Part shown: one piece after another, positions 1-9,245 of the stretch
How positions within the stretch are numbered: the first letter of the stretch is position 1
How the letters are laid out: each line of letters starts with the position of its first letter
Source of the DNA: Sulfitobacter alexandrii
Lineage (GTDB): Bacteria; Pseudomonadota; Alphaproteobacteria; Rhodobacterales; Rhodobacteraceae
DNA: 64,000 nt
Direction: 5' to 3'
Assembly (NCBI RefSeq): GCF_001886735.1
Contig: NZ_CP018076.1
Coordinates: 2,542,001 to 2,606,000 of the forward strand
The notes under the pieces: model-generated
Database searches by the model: none
What the model saw: the letters and a program-made list of their open reading frames with translations, nothing else
What the model was told of the DNA's origin: nothing
Made by a program: the position numbers and the translations under genes

Positions 1-20
1 GGTTCGACCTCGCAGCCTGA
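1..20 (+). CDS. possible 3' tail of an upstream gene (partial)
   Basis: Read in one frame, the first 20 bases give Phe-Asp-Leu-Ala-Ala followed by TGA, and a hairpin follows 22 bases later. This looks like the last codons of a rightward gene starting outside the window. Nothing about its identity can be said. Confidence 0.3.
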
Positions 21-42
21 TCCGGCACTGATATCTATGCAG

Positions 43-68
43 CGGCGCCCCCATGCGGGGCGCCGTTT
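43..68 (+). terminator. hairpin with short T run, probable terminator
   Basis: A 9-bp stem (CGGCGCCCC / GGGGCGCCG, 43-51 and 57-65) with a 5-nt loop is followed by TTT. It sits between the stop codon near base 20 and the kinase gene at 117, so it probably ends the upstream transcript. The T run is short. Confidence 0.5.
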
Positions 69-116
69 GCGTTTGCGGCGCTTGCAAGCGCCGCGCGAAT
101 TGGCCGATATGCAGGC

Positions 117-1121
117 ATGACATCCGATCACCCCCAACTGCACGCCTTCCTCGCCCGCAACGGCCACGCGGGTGTCACGCCCGTTCCCCTGCCCGGCGAC
201 GCCTCGGCCCGGCGCTATCACCGTCTGCCGGGGGCAGGACTGCTCGTGATGGAAGATCCGCAGGATCCGGTGGGCTTCGCCGCCTTCATCCGTCTTTCCA
301 CCCATCTGCGCGCCCTGGGTCTGAGCGCGCCCGAGGTTCTGGCCAGCGATGCGGACAACGGACTGGCGCTGATCGAGGATTTCGGCATCACCACCTATGG
401 CAGGCTGCTGGACGAAGGCGCGGACGAAACGGCGCTCTACGCGCTCGCCGTGGACGCCCTGGCACATCTGCACGGGGCGGCAGATGCCACGCAGGTTGCG
501 GCGCCCGTCTACAGCCGCGACATGCTGCTGGACGAGCTTCAGATCTTCTCCGACTGGTTCGTGCCTGCCCTGCGTCCCGATCTGTCGCCCGCCGCGTTCG
601 ATGGCCCATGGCGCGCCTTGTGGGCCAAGGCGCTTGCCGCGCTCGAAGGACAGCCCCCCGCACTGGTGCTGCGGGATTTCCACATCGACAACCTGATGCT
701 GCTGGAGGACCGGGAAGGCATTGCGCGCTGCGGGCTGCTGGACTTTCAGGACGCGGTCCTCGGCCCCCCGGAGTACGACCTCGTGTCGCTGCTTCAGGAC
801 GCCCGCCGCGATCTGGCGCCGGGGCTGGAGGCGTCGATGCTGGAGCAGTACTGCGCGGCTGTCCGCGCCGAAGGGGACGACCGGAAGGGTCTTTTGCATC
901 GCTATCACCTGTTGGGTGCACAGCGTCACACGCGCATCGCCGGGTTGTTCCCGCGGCTGAACAGGCGCGACGGCAAGGCGGGATACCTGCGTTTCATGCC
1001 CCGCGTGATGGGCCAGATGCAGACCGCCCTGCGGGACGCCGGGCTGTCGGAGATCGAAGCCTATCTCGACACCACCCTGCCCGGCTGGCGCGCCGCCGGG
1101 CCACGGCTTGCCAACACCTGA
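117..1121 (+). CDS. amgK: AmgK-like aminoglycoside-phosphotransferase-fold sugar kinase
   Basis: A 334-residue phosphotransferase of the APH fold. The N-terminus has the GDASARRYHR motif typical of the N-acetylmuramate/N-acetylglucosamine kinase AmgK. The catalytic loop reads LRDFHIDNLM and the metal-binding segment LLDFQDAVLGPPEYDL. In the known pathway AmgK phosphorylates the anomeric carbon of cell-wall amino sugars, and MurU then makes the UDP-sugar. Here no murU, tsaE or addAB follows; the next gene is on the opposite strand. The substrate is therefore inferred from family only, and a general sugar-kinase role is possible. The ATG at 117 is preceded by only weak Shine-Dalgarno sequence. 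Confidence 0.75.
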   Translation: MTSDHPQLHAFLARNGHAGVTPVPLPGDASARRYHRLPGAGLLVMEDPQDPVGFAAFIRLSTHLRALGLSAPEVLASDADNGLALIEDFGITTYGRLLDEGADETALYALAVDALAHLHGAADATQVAAPVYSRDMLLDELQIFSDWFVPALRPDLSPAAFDGPWRALWAKALAALEGQPPALVLRDFHIDNLMLLEDREGIARCGLLDFQDAVLGPPEYDLVSLLQDARRDLAPGLEASMLEQYCAAVRAEGDDRKGLLHRYHLLGAQRHTRIAGLFPRLNRRDGKAGYLRFMPRVMGQMQTALRDAGLSEIEAYLDTTLPGWRAAGPRLANT

Positions 1122-1133
1122 CGGCCGCCCGTC

Positions 1134-2534
1134 TCACCCCTGACGGGCCGCGATCTCGTCGGCGCTCAGGTGACAGACCTCGGGCCAGGCCAGCGACTTG
1201 CCCGGGTTCAGCAACCCCTTGGGATCAAGGCGCTTTTTCCACGCGAGGTGGCGGTAGTCCGCGTGCATGCCCCCGCCCTCGACCCGGCTGCAGTGGGCGT
1301 CATAGACCGCGAAACCGTGCTCGGCATAGATCTCGTTTATCTGTTGCAGGCGCTCAGGCCCCTTGTACCAGATGATCGGAAGGTCGATGGCCTGCACCGT
1401 TTCGCCCGCGCGCAGGAATTCATGGTGCGTCCAGACCTCCTCCCCCAGCGCGTCGCGCAGCCGGACGATCGCGGCTGTATCCGCGGCATCCGGCACGCCG
1501 ATCTGCTGGTAGGTCGCGCTGCGGTCCGATTTCAGGACCTGCAGCGTCGTGTGGTTGTAGCAGAATTCGAAAGCATGGGGGATCGACGCCGCCTTGCGCT
1601 TGTCCTCCGTCAGGGCCAGGTCCGCATGGCCGCCCCGATCCGTGATCAGCGCCTCGTAGTCGGCCAGTTTCTCGGCTGGCAGATAGCTGACCAGCAGGTC
1701 GCGATCCGGCCGGATGTGGTCAACGAGACGCGGAAAATATCCGGCGATCCGCGCGTCGACAACGCTGACCAGCTTGGGCGCGATGTCCTCCGCCGTGGCC
1801 AGCGCATGACCCGCCCCGTAGGCGTCGGCGTAGCTGTCGAAGGTCGCCATGCAGCCCAGCCAGTCGCGCATGGGCACGGTCCGCATGGTGACCTCGGTGA
1901 TCACGCCATTCAGCCCCCATGCATGGTGGACGTTCAGCACCTCCTCGCCTTCAAAGACATGAACCTGCGGGTCCGCCTCGACCGACAGCACCTTGAGGGC
2001 GCGCAGGTTCCCCGGTTCGCGCAGGCGTCCCGTGGCCAGCGAGCCGATGCCCGCAGATCCACCGGCGACGAACCCGCCGATGGTGGCGATCTCCTGCGTC
2101 GACGGAAACATGGCGAGCTCCTGCCCCGCCTCGGCGAGCGCCGCGTTGACGTCTGCCAGCAGCGCACCGGCCTCGGCACGGACGAAGCCCTCCCCGATCT
2201 CGAGAACGCGGTTCATCGCCGTTGTCTCGATGATCAGCCCGCCTTCCAGCGGCACGGACTGGCCGTAGTTGCCGGTTCCGCCACCGCGCAGGGTGACAGG
2301 CACCCCTGCAGCGTAGGCACGGCCAAGGCAATGCGCCATCTCCTCCTGCTTGCGGGGCACCGCCACCAGATCTCCGAAGCAACGTCTGAGCTGTTCGTTC
2401 AGGATCGGGCTGTACCAGAAGAAGTCGCGCGAACGCTTCTTGACCAGCACCGGTTCGCTGATGACCTCGACCGGTGCCAGGCTTCGGGCAAAGGCGGTCC
2501 AGTCGATATCGGTCTTGCCTGAGATGGAGGTCAT
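1134..2534 (-). CDS. FAD-binding oxidase of the GlcD / FAD-linked oxidase type
   Basis: A 466-residue flavoprotein. Residues about 50-220 form the PCMH-type FAD domain, with LRGGGTGNYGQSVPL and an IGGFVAGGSAGIGS segment that contact FAD; the C-terminal half is the substrate domain, ending in the family signature LDPKGLLNPGKSLAW. Such enzymes oxidise hydroxy acids, aldoses or similar compounds, passing electrons to quinone, cytochrome or oxygen. It is the last gene of a three-gene leftward operon, and its start overlaps the stop of the CodA-like deaminase in an ATGA. The context suggests it oxidises a product of ring opening by the two upstream amidohydrolases. Substrate unknown. Confidence 0.85.
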   Translation of the reverse strand: MTSISGKTDIDWTAFARSLAPVEVISEPVLVKKRSRDFFWYSPILNEQLRRCFGDLVAVPRKQEEMAHCLGRAYAAGVPVTLRGGGTGNYGQSVPLEGGLIIETTAMNRVLEIGEGFVRAEAGALLADVNAALAEAGQELAMFPSTQEIATIGGFVAGGSAGIGSLATGRLREPGNLRALKVLSVEADPQVHVFEGEEVLNVHHAWGLNGVITEVTMRTVPMRDWLGCMATFDSYADAYGAGHALATAEDIAPKLVSVVDARIAGYFPRLVDHIRPDRDLLVSYLPAEKLADYEALITDRGGHADLALTEDKRKAASIPHAFEFCYNHTTLQVLKSDRSATYQQIGVPDAADTAAIVRLRDALGEEVWTHHEFLRAGETVQAIDLPIIWYKGPERLQQINEIYAEHGFAVYDAHCSRVEGGGMHADYRHLAWKKRLDPKGLLNPGKSLAWPEVCHLSADEIAARQG

Positions 2535-3742
2535 GGCTCGGCCCTTTCCAACAGGTCTTCGAGAGCGTGCGGCGGGTGCGGCGCCGCCAGAAGTTCATCC
2601 GTCGAGCCGGCATCGAACGCCCGCAGGTCAGCGGTGGTGGCGCCGTCCACCTCGACCTTCGGCAGCCCCAGCGCCCGCGCCGCGTCGGTCGTTATCATCG
2701 GCAGGTGATCGCCCAGCGGCGGATCCAGATGCGCCGCCATCACCGCCAGTGCGAGGCTGGCGCGCGGGTCGTGCCGCCCGACGGGACAGAAGGCGTCGCG
2801 CACGTTGTCCGTTCCGATCAGCGTGCAGACGCCCGCCGCCCGCAATTCGTGCAACCGGGTGAGCCCCCGCCGGTCCGGCGTGCCCCGATCCCGGTCCTGC
2901 AGGTAGAGATTCGTCGTGGGCAGCGCCGCGACAAAGAGGCCTGCGCGTGCCACCACGTCCAGTGTCTGGCGCAACGCGTCGCCGGACAGGTTCATCAGGC
3001 TGCAGGCGTGACCGCAGATTACCGGCCCCTCGAACCGCGTCTCGACCGCCACGCGCGCGATCAGGGCGAGCCCGTCGAGCCCCTGCTCAAGGCCTTCGTC
3101 GACATGAAAGTCCAGCGCAAGCCCGTGGCGATCCGCCGCGGCGAACATCGCCCGCACGCCGGCCTCGCGGTCCGCGTGGTCGAGCACGAAACCGCCCAGC
3201 ACGCCGCCCGCCCGAGCCTGACGCCCGATGGCGTCGGCCAGCCCCTCCCGCGCAAGCTTGTCCACGCCCAGAAGCGGCGAAGCCTGCACGGTCAGGGGCG
3301 CGTCCGCTGCCACCTCCTGAAGGATGGACCATGCCAGCGGTGCCCTGGCATCGTCCGACCAGTCGACATGGCTGCGCAACTGGCCGCAGCCCGCCGCCGC
3401 CAGTTCCGCCAGCCCCCGTCCCATGCGTCCGCGCAGATCATCGGCCGTCCAGTTGCTGCGATCGTTTGCCTGCGCCTCTATCGCCTTGCGCAGGTCGCCG
3501 CCCACGGCGGGCAGCCGGTGCGCCGTGTGACATTTATCCAGATGGACGTGCACCTCGGTCAGCGCGGGCAGGATCACGTGGCGCGGATCGGCACCGGCGT
3601 CGGTCGCGCGCATGGCCTGCGCCCTGCCGTCCCGAACGATCAGGTCGCCGTGCAGGCAATCGGCGCGCCTTTCCCCCTGAAACCCGTGCCCCTTCGACAG
3701 CAGGGCCGCGGGCACCAGCACGTTGCGCAGGATGCCGTTCAT
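2531..3742 (-). CDS. CodA-like amidohydrolase (cytosine-deaminase family)
   Basis: A 403-residue metal-dependent amidohydrolase. The metal and catalytic residues of the CodA group can all be placed: VHVHLDK (HxH), RSHVDWSD, DFHVDEG (His and catalytic Glu), CGHACSL (His) and GTDNVRDAF (Asp). CodA-type enzymes deaminate cytosine, isocytosine, creatinine or related cyclic ureides, so this one probably acts on a nitrogen heterocycle. The ATG at 3742 was chosen because it overlaps the upstream TGA (ATGA) and starts where family homology starts; a longer in-frame extension upstream is only a shadow of the creatininase gene. Middle gene of the operon. Confidence 0.85.
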   Translation of the reverse strand: MNGILRNVLVPAALLSKGHGFQGERRADCLHGDLIVRDGRAQAMRATDAGADPRHVILPALTEVHVHLDKCHTAHRLPAVGGDLRKAIEAQANDRSNWTADDLRGRMGRGLAELAAAGCGQLRSHVDWSDDARAPLAWSILQEVAADAPLTVQASPLLGVDKLAREGLADAIGRQARAGGVLGGFVLDHADREAGVRAMFAAADRHGLALDFHVDEGLEQGLDGLALIARVAVETRFEGPVICGHACSLMNLSGDALRQTLDVVARAGLFVAALPTTNLYLQDRDRGTPDRRGLTRLHELRAAGVCTLIGTDNVRDAFCPVGRHDPRASLALAVMAAHLDPPLGDHLPMITTDAARALGLPKVEVDGATTADLRAFDAGSTDELLAAPHPPHALEDLLERAEP

Positions 3743-4545
3743 CGCGCAACGCCTTTCGTGGCCCGGTGATCGAACCGCGCGAAATCGGCGAGGAACGCCG
3801 CGAAATTGCGGCCGGCGGACTGCAGCAGCGCCTCGCCCTTCTCGGCCGTTGCGGCGGCCGCGTTGCCGCAGGCGCCGTCCGTGGCGATGTCGTCGATGAC
3901 CCACGCCGGGCGCGCCGGTTGCGAGGAAAGGCCGATGTCGGGAAACGTTTCTTCCCACCCGGCCATCGCGGTGCCGAAATCGGCGGCGCGGGTCATGTCC
4001 ACTAGATCCGGCCGGGCGGCAAGCATGGCCGACGTCTCGATCTCGCCGGCGTGCAGATCATGGCGCAGGGCATCGGGATCGAAAGACGGCGCAGCGTCGG
4101 CAAAGGCGAACCACGAGGCATGGGCCACGATCATGTCGTGGGCGATCCGCATGTCGCGTGCCGCGATCTCGAGCACCGCGGTGTTCCCCCCGTGCGCGTT
4201 CAAGAGCACCAGCCGAGCCACCCCGGCGCGGGCCACCGACGCGCCGATGTCCCGCAAGACCGCAAGCAGGGTCTCCGCTGTCAGGCTGAGCGTTCCGGGG
4301 TGCGCGTCGTGTTCGACGCTGCGGGTGATCGTGAGGGGCGGAAGGATCAGCACGTTCTGCTCTGGCAACAGCGCCGTCAGCGCGCGCGCTGCGACCGCCT
4401 CGGCCAAGTCCGCGTCCACGCGCAGCGGCAGGTGCGGCCCGTGCTGTTCGGTCGCCCCGCAGGGAAGCACGGCGACCACGTCCTGCGGCAAGTCTCGGAA
4501 AAGAGGGGCCGACAGGTCGGCCCAGTACCCTTGCACACCCGTCAC
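3739..4545 (-). CDS. creatininase-family amidohydrolase
   Basis: A 268-residue member of the creatininase/MftE-like family. The metal-site signatures are present: ATEQHGPHLPL (Glu33, His35), an Asp shortly after, LLNAHGGNTA and HAGEIETS (His and Glu). Family members hydrolyse cyclic amides such as creatinine or N-formyl and ureido groups, or act in cofactor processing. First gene of the leftward operon with the CodA-like deaminase and the FAD oxidase, all joined by 4-nt overlaps. This order suggests stepwise opening and oxidation of one heterocyclic compound. The exact substrate cannot be read from the sequence, and no transporter lies beside the operon. Confidence 0.85.
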   Translation of the reverse strand: MTGVQGYWADLSAPLFRDLPQDVVAVLPCGATEQHGPHLPLRVDADLAEAVAARALTALLPEQNVLILPPLTITRSVEHDAHPGTLSLTAETLLAVLRDIGASVARAGVARLVLLNAHGGNTAVLEIAARDMRIAHDMIVAHASWFAFADAAPSFDPDALRHDLHAGEIETSAMLAARPDLVDMTRAADFGTAMAGWEETFPDIGLSSQPARPAWVIDDIATDGACGNAAAATAEKGEALLQSAGRNFAAFLADFARFDHRATKGVAR

Positions 4546-4714
4546 GCGCGGCCTCCCGCCAGTCGCTCTTCGATGCCCAATCGGTCACGCGGAACCATCT
4601 TTCCTCCTTCGGCGGAAATTGCGTTGCGTGGCCCTGAGATCGGATCTGTGCCAGAGATTGAACCACAGGTTTCCAGATAAGCCGATCCGTTGCAACACCA
4701 AATGGAGCTTTGCC

Positions 4715-5107
4715 ATGCAGTCCCTCACCCCGTCCGAGATGCCGCCGCCCTTCGCGAACTACGCGCATGGCGTGGCGATCCCCGCCGGTCATCGCCTCGT
4801 GCAGACTTCAGGTCAACTTGGCATCACGGCGCAGGGTGCAATACCCGAAAGCGCCGAAGCACAGGCCACATTGTGCTTCGATCACATCCGCCGGGTGTTG
4901 GCGCTGGCCGGCATGGGCCCGTCCGACGTGGCGCATATCATCGCCTACGTCACCGACCGCGCGCACATGGCGGGCTACATGCAGGCACGGGATGCCTTTG
5001 TCGGGACGACCAGCACGCCGCCTGCCTCTACCCTCTTGATCGTGAGCGGCTTTACCCGGCCCGAGTTCAAGGTCGAGGTAGAGGTGCTCGCGGCCGCGCC
5101 CGCCTAG
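4715..5107 (+). CDS. RidA-family protein lacking the archetypal arginine
   Basis: A 130-residue YjgF/YER057c/UK114 (Rid) protein. Good Shine-Dalgarno sequence (GGAG) precedes the ATG at 4715. The family end motif is recognisable (FKVEVEVLAA), but the position of the RidA catalytic arginine (the RSCVEV segment in E. coli RidA) is here occupied by a Ser-Thr-Leu-Leu run, with no Arg. It is therefore likely one of the Rid subfamilies other than true RidA, and not a classical enamine/imine deaminase. Divergent from the amidohydrolase operon, with 169 bases between, so it may belong to the same catabolic unit. Confidence 0.85.
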   Translation: MQSLTPSEMPPPFANYAHGVAIPAGHRLVQTSGQLGITAQGAIPESAEAQATLCFDHIRRVLALAGMGPSDVAHIIAYVTDRAHMAGYMQARDAFVGTTSTPPASTLLIVSGFTRPEFKVEVEVLAAAPA

Positions 5108-5137
5108 GCCGAAAGCGCCAGCGCTCCGGCCGGGGAG

Positions 5138-5734
5138 TCAACTTTCGGGGCAGGCCGCGCCGGTCTCGATCCACGCTTTGGTAAGCTGGCCGAATATTTC
5201 CTGATTGCCGGGCGCCGGTTCGCGGCCCTCGCCCGGCTCCCACCCCCAGCCGACCAGCCCGTCCTCGGCATTGTGTTCGTGCAGCTCGGCGAGGGTTTTC
5301 CCGCCGTTGCGCTCGGGGTCTTTCAACTGGGCGCAGATTTCCGATGCGCTCTTGCCGATCCAGCCCATCGACAGCGGTGCGAGCTGCCACGGCGAATGGC
5401 CCGGGATGGAGCCTTCGCCCGTCTCGAACGCGACGTTCTCGCTGGCGTGGCACGTGGTGCAACGCATGCCCGGTGCGCCAAAATCAGCGACCCCGCGCAC
5501 GACTGGGGGCTGGTGCATCCGCATGTCCATGCCCTGACGGGGGGAATTATCGACGGGGTGGCAATTCAGGCACCGCGGATGCTCGATCACCACCATCAGT
5601 TCCTCGAACATGGCGACCGAACGCTCGCCCTCGTTCTCGATGCCGTCGAATTCATCTACCGTGCGCAGGCCGTTCACGGTTTCGGCGGACGCCGGAACGG
5701 CCAGCAGCAGCGCCGCGATCATCAGGTATTTCAT
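5138..5734 (-). CDS. periplasmic dihaem c-type cytochrome of the IorAB-like hydroxylase
   Basis: A 198-residue exported protein: Sec signal peptide ([17 protein letters not shown]) followed by two CXXCH haem motifs, CLNCH and CTTCH. It begins 3 bases after the stop of the molybdopterin subunit gene, in one operon with it. Cytochromes of this type accept electrons from IorAB-like molybdenum hydroxylases in the periplasm, replacing the FAD subunit of xanthine dehydrogenases. The physiological substrate of the complex is unknown. Confidence 0.85.
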   Translation of the reverse strand: MKYLMIAALLLAVPASAETVNGLRTVDEFDGIENEGERSVAMFEELMVVIEHPRCLNCHPVDNSPRQGMDMRMHQPPVVRGVADFGAPGMRCTTCHASENVAFETGEGSIPGHSPWQLAPLSMGWIGKSASEICAQLKDPERNGGKTLAELHEHNAEDGLVGWGWEPGEGREPAPGNQEIFGQLTKAWIETGAACPES

Positions 5735-5737
5735 CGT

Positions 5738-7897
5738 TCAGGCTCCGGTCTTCTTGGCAAAGGGCAGCGTGGTCACGTTTTCGCCGGTCAAGGCGCGCCA
5801 CGCATTGGCGACGGCAGGTCCGATGGGCGGCAATCCGGGCTCGCCGACGCCGGTTGGATCGGCCTCGGAGGGGATGATCTCCACCATCACTTCCGGCATC
5901 TCGTGGATACGCAGCATGCGATAGGTGTCGAAGTTGGACTGCTTCACTTCACCGCCATCGCCTAGGGTTATCTCGTTGAAAAGCACGGTCCCGAGACCGT
6001 AGCCGATCCCGCCTTCCATCTGCGCCCGGATCACGTTCGGATTCACGGCGATACCGCAATCCACCGCGCACCAGACCCGGTGCACCTTCGGCATGCCGTC
6101 CACGTCCGACACCTCGGCAATCTGGGCGACATAGGTGTTGAAGCTTTCGTGCAGCGCAACGCCATAGGCCTTGTCACCCTTCACCTTTGTTCCGTCCCAC
6201 CCGGCCATCTCGGCCACCTTTTCGAGCACCCCGCGATCACGCGACATATCCGGTTTCAAAAGGTCCAGACGGCCCTGCACGGGGTCCTTGCCCTGCGCCT
6301 CGAGTACCATGTCGAGAAAAACCTCGGTGGCGTAGCCGGTATGTGAATGGCCGACCGATCGCCACCAGAGCACCGACACCGGGCTTTCCATCTGCGCCCA
6401 GCCGGTGCGGGCATTGACCAGATCGTAGGGCATCTTGGTGGACCCCTCGTAGGAGGTCGGATCAAGGCCATCCTTCATCATCCGGGCCATCGGGCCGCCC
6501 GCCATGATCGACTGGTTGACCACCACGTCTTCCCAGCCGGTCAGGGTGCCGTCCTCGGTCAGGCCGGCGCGCATCCTGTGCACCGTCAGCGGGCGATAAT
6601 AGCCGCCGTGCAGGTCGTCTTCCCGTGTCCAGACCAGTTTGTAGGTGCCCGGGCCCGCGGCCTTGGCCACCTCGGCCAGTTCATTGGCGAACTGGGCGGT
6701 GTCCTGCGCGCGCCTGCCAAAGCTGCCCCCCGCCAGCATGACGTTGACCTTGACGTTCGCCGGTTCCAGCGAAAGCACATTCGCGACGGTGGGCAGGTCG
6801 AGCGAGGGAAACTGCGAGCCCATCCAGACCTCGGCGCGGCCCTCGGCATACTCGATCACGCCGTCCAGCGGCTCCATCGGGGCATGGGCAAGGTAGGGAA
6901 ACCGGAATTCCGCCTCGATCACCTGCGCCGCGCCGTCGATGTCCGCCGCGCCATTGCCCATCACCTCGGCGTCCTTGCCGCCTTGGGCGGCCGCCTCGGA
7001 AAACGCCTCGTAGATGGCGTCCGTCGATCGGGTTTCGGCCGCGCTTTCGTCCCATTCGATCTCGAGCGCGTCGCGCCCCCTTATCGCCGCGTAGGTGGAG
7101 GCCGCGACCACGGCGACCCCCTGTGGAATCGCGTAGACGTCTTCCACGCCCGGCACGTCGCGCGCGGCCTGATCGTCGAAGGATGCCATGGTGGCGCCGA
7201 ACTTCGGCGGATGCGCCACGACAACGGTCTTCATGCCGTCGCGGTAGAGATCCATTGAGAAGGTTGCCGTCCCGTTGGACTTCGCCGCCGTGTCCAGCTT
7301 GGGAAGGTCCTTGCCGATCAGCACGAACTGGTCCGCGGATTTCAGGGGCGGGTCTTCGGGCGGCGTGCGAAGCGCCGCCTTTTCCGCCAGCGCACCGAAA
7401 CCCGTGGATTTGTCACCATGGCTGATCCGGCCCTTCGACACGGTGATTTCAGACGCGTCGACACCCCATTCTTCTGCCGCCGTCGCGACCAGCATCGCCC
7501 GCGCGGCGGCGCCGGCCTTGCGCATCTGCGTGTAGCTGTTCGCCATGGCAGTGGAGCCGCCGGTGCCCTGCATGCCAAGCAACAGGTTCTTGTAGACCGC
7601 GTCGGCGGGTGCCGCCTCTGCCCGCATCTGGGACCAGTCGGCGTCCATCTCCTCGGCCACCAGCGTCGACAGGCCGGTATAGGGGCCCTGCCCGAACTCG
7701 ATATGCTTGATCATCACGGTGACGGTGTCGTCCGGGGCGACCCGGACAAACGCGTTGGGGGCAAAAGCGCCCTCGGATCCGTCGCCCTGAAAAGCGAGGG
7801 CGGCGCCGGATTGGGCACGCGCGGCGATGGGCAGCGTCATCCCGATCACCAGACCGGCTGAAGAAGCGAGGAAACCCCTGCGGTTCATCTTGGTCAT
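5738..7897 (-). CDS. Tat-exported molybdopterin subunit, IorB-like aldehyde/N-heterocycle hydroxylase
   Basis: A 719-residue xanthine-oxidase-family large subunit. A twin-arginine signal ([16 protein letters not shown]) shows export of the folded, cofactor-loaded enzyme to the periplasm. Molybdenum-cofactor segments include [10 protein letters not shown] and the C-terminal [17 protein letters not shown], whose Glu is the catalytic base in this family. IorAB enzymes hydroxylate N-heteroaromatics or oxidise aldehydes. I chose the ATG at 7897 because it places the Tat motif at the N-terminus; it lies 4 bases after the 2Fe-2S gene. The small 2Fe-2S subunit has no signal of its own and probably hitchhikes through Tat. 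Confidence 0.88.
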   Translation of the reverse strand: MTKMNRRGFLASSAGLVIGMTLPIAARAQSGAALAFQGDGSEGAFAPNAFVRVAPDDTVTVMIKHIEFGQGPYTGLSTLVAEEMDADWSQMRAEAAPADAVYKNLLLGMQGTGGSTAMANSYTQMRKAGAAARAMLVATAAEEWGVDASEITVSKGRISHGDKSTGFGALAEKAALRTPPEDPPLKSADQFVLIGKDLPKLDTAAKSNGTATFSMDLYRDGMKTVVVAHPPKFGATMASFDDQAARDVPGVEDVYAIPQGVAVVAASTYAAIRGRDALEIEWDESAAETRSTDAIYEAFSEAAAQGGKDAEVMGNGAADIDGAAQVIEAEFRFPYLAHAPMEPLDGVIEYAEGRAEVWMGSQFPSLDLPTVANVLSLEPANVKVNVMLAGGSFGRRAQDTAQFANELAEVAKAAGPGTYKLVWTREDDLHGGYYRPLTVHRMRAGLTEDGTLTGWEDVVVNQSIMAGGPMARMMKDGLDPTSYEGSTKMPYDLVNARTGWAQMESPVSVLWWRSVGHSHTGYATEVFLDMVLEAQGKDPVQGRLDLLKPDMSRDRGVLEKVAEMAGWDGTKVKGDKAYGVALHESFNTYVAQIAEVSDVDGMPKVHRVWCAVDCGIAVNPNVIRAQMEGGIGYGLGTVLFNEITLGDGGEVKQSNFDTYRMLRIHEMPEVMVEIIPSEADPTGVGEPGLPPIGPAVANAWRALTGENVTTLPFAKKTGA

Positions 7898-7901
7898 GAT
7901 C

Positions 7902-8360
7902 TTAGCCCTCCAGCGTGTCGGCAGCGTCGTGAATGGCCTTGCGGATGCGCACGTAGGTGGCACAGCGGCAGATATTGCCGGCCATGGCATTGTCGATGTC
8001 CTCGTCCGTCGGCTTGGGAATCTCCCGAAGCAGCGCCGACGCGCTCATCACCTGTCCCGACTGGCACCAGCCGCATTGCGGCACGTCCAGTTTCTGCCAT
8101 GCCGCCTGCACGGCCTCGGTCTCGGGGCCGTCCATACCCTCGATCGTGGTCACGCTGCTGCCGTCCACCATCGAAACAGGGGTGACGCAGGACCGGCGCG
8201 TCATGCCGTTCAGCATCACGGTACAGGCGCCGCACTGGGCGACACCGCAACCGAACTTGGTGCCGGTCATCTGAAGTTCATCTCGCAGCACCCACAGGAG
8301 CGGGGTGTCGTCGGCGACGTCGACCGTCACCTCTTTGCCGTTGAGTTCGAAGGTGGCCAT
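7902..8360 (-). CDS. 2Fe-2S subunit of IorAB-like molybdenum hydroxylase
   Basis: A 152-residue small subunit with both [2Fe-2S] sites of the xanthine-oxidase family: the plant-ferredoxin-type site [11 protein letters not shown] with a distal Cys, and the helical site CGWCQSGQ plus CRCATY. It passes electrons from the molybdenum centre to the dihaem cytochrome. First gene of the three-gene operon; the ATG at 8360 is the family start. It has no export signal, which fits co-export with the Tat-tagged large subunit. Confidence 0.88.
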   Translation of the reverse strand: MATFELNGKEVTVDVADDTPLLWVLRDELQMTGTKFGCGVAQCGACTVMLNGMTRRSCVTPVSMVDGSSVTTIEGMDGPETEAVQAAWQKLDVPQCGWCQSGQVMSASALLREIPKPTDEDIDNAMAGNICRCATYVRIRKAIHDAADTLEG

Positions 8361-8529
8361 GTGCGCTCCCTGCTCTGCTAGGTCGTGAAAGATCTCGGAA
8401 AGCAGGTAGCGTGATGTCTGCTGCCGTCGAGCCGGGGGGCCCAGAACGTCGTGAACCGCGCGGTTCCGGCCGGCGCGCGCAGGGGGTTTAACGGTGTCAC
8501 CGAGACTGAAAAATCTGAAGGGGCTGTCT

Positions 8530-8616
8530 GGTGCGGGCGGTGGGACTCGAACCCACACGGGGCTACGCCCCAACAGATTTTAAGTCTGGTATGTCTACCA
8601 TTCCATCACGCCCGCA
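8530..8616 (-). tRNA. tRNA-Leu(UAA)
   Basis: A complete type II tRNA: acceptor stem GCGGGCG / CGCCCGC, anticodon loop CTTAAAA (anticodon TAA), a long variable arm (GGGGC / GCCCC), T-arm GTGGG-TTCGAGT-CCCAC, discriminator A and an encoded CCA (8530-8532). It stands alone between the hydroxylase operon and the TPR gene. Confidence 0.95.
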
Positions 8617-8660
8617 CGGGCTGCGCCGCACCATAGCCGCTGCGGGCGAGGTGTAAATGG

Positions 8661-9215
8661 TCAGATGTCGCGGCCCTTGGGGCCAAGGGGGGCACCCTCG
8701 GCAAGCAGGGCGGCCTCGGACAACCACGGGTTGTTGTCGACCGCCTCGAGCAGTTGCACCCGCGCCTCGTCGATGCGACCGAGGTTCATCAGGGTCAGCG
8801 CCCGCCCGGACTGGGCCGCGATGTGCAGGGGCTGCAGACCCAGGGCAATGTCCAGATCGACCAGCGCCGCCTCGTAGTTCCCTTGCAGGAAATGAATGTA
8901 GGCCCGTTGGTTGAACCCCTCGGCGTAGTCGGGGCAATAGGCGGCCAGACGGTCGAACTCCGCCAGTGCGCCGGGGAAATCATAGGAATCGCGTCGGCGC
9001 AGGCCCGCGTCCAGCACCTCCTGCGCCGCCTCATCCGGGGCGCGCAGCCAGACTTCCCACATTTCGCCGGAGACCCGGCGACCGTCGCTGTAGGTTTTCG
9101 CCGCCTGCGACTTCGCGATCAGGTTGAGCATCTCGGCCCGCACGTCCGGCGGCGCGGGACATTCGGCAAGACCGATCGTCGGGAACAGGGCGAGTGCAAG
9201 GACGATGAAACGCAT
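8661..9215 (-). CDS. exported tetratricopeptide-repeat protein
   Basis: A 184-residue protein with a Sec signal peptide (MRFIVLALALFPTIGLA) and about three TPR-like helical repeats from residue 75 onward (GALAEFDRLAAYCPDYAEGF, then a YEAALVDLDIALGLQP unit). TPR proteins mediate protein-protein contacts; no enzymatic motif is visible. I prefer the ATG at 9215, which starts exactly at the signal peptide, over an upstream in-frame codon. Ends 44 bases from tRNA-Leu. Specific role unknown. Confidence 0.75.
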   Translation of the reverse strand: MRFIVLALALFPTIGLAECPAPPDVRAEMLNLIAKSQAAKTYSDGRRVSGEMWEVWLRAPDEAAQEVLDAGLRRRDSYDFPGALAEFDRLAAYCPDYAEGFNQRAYIHFLQGNYEAALVDLDIALGLQPLHIAAQSGRALTLMNLGRIDEARVQLLEAVDNNPWLSEAALLAEGAPLGPKGRDI

Positions 9216-9245
9216 GGCCCAGAATTGGCGCAACCTGACGCAAGG

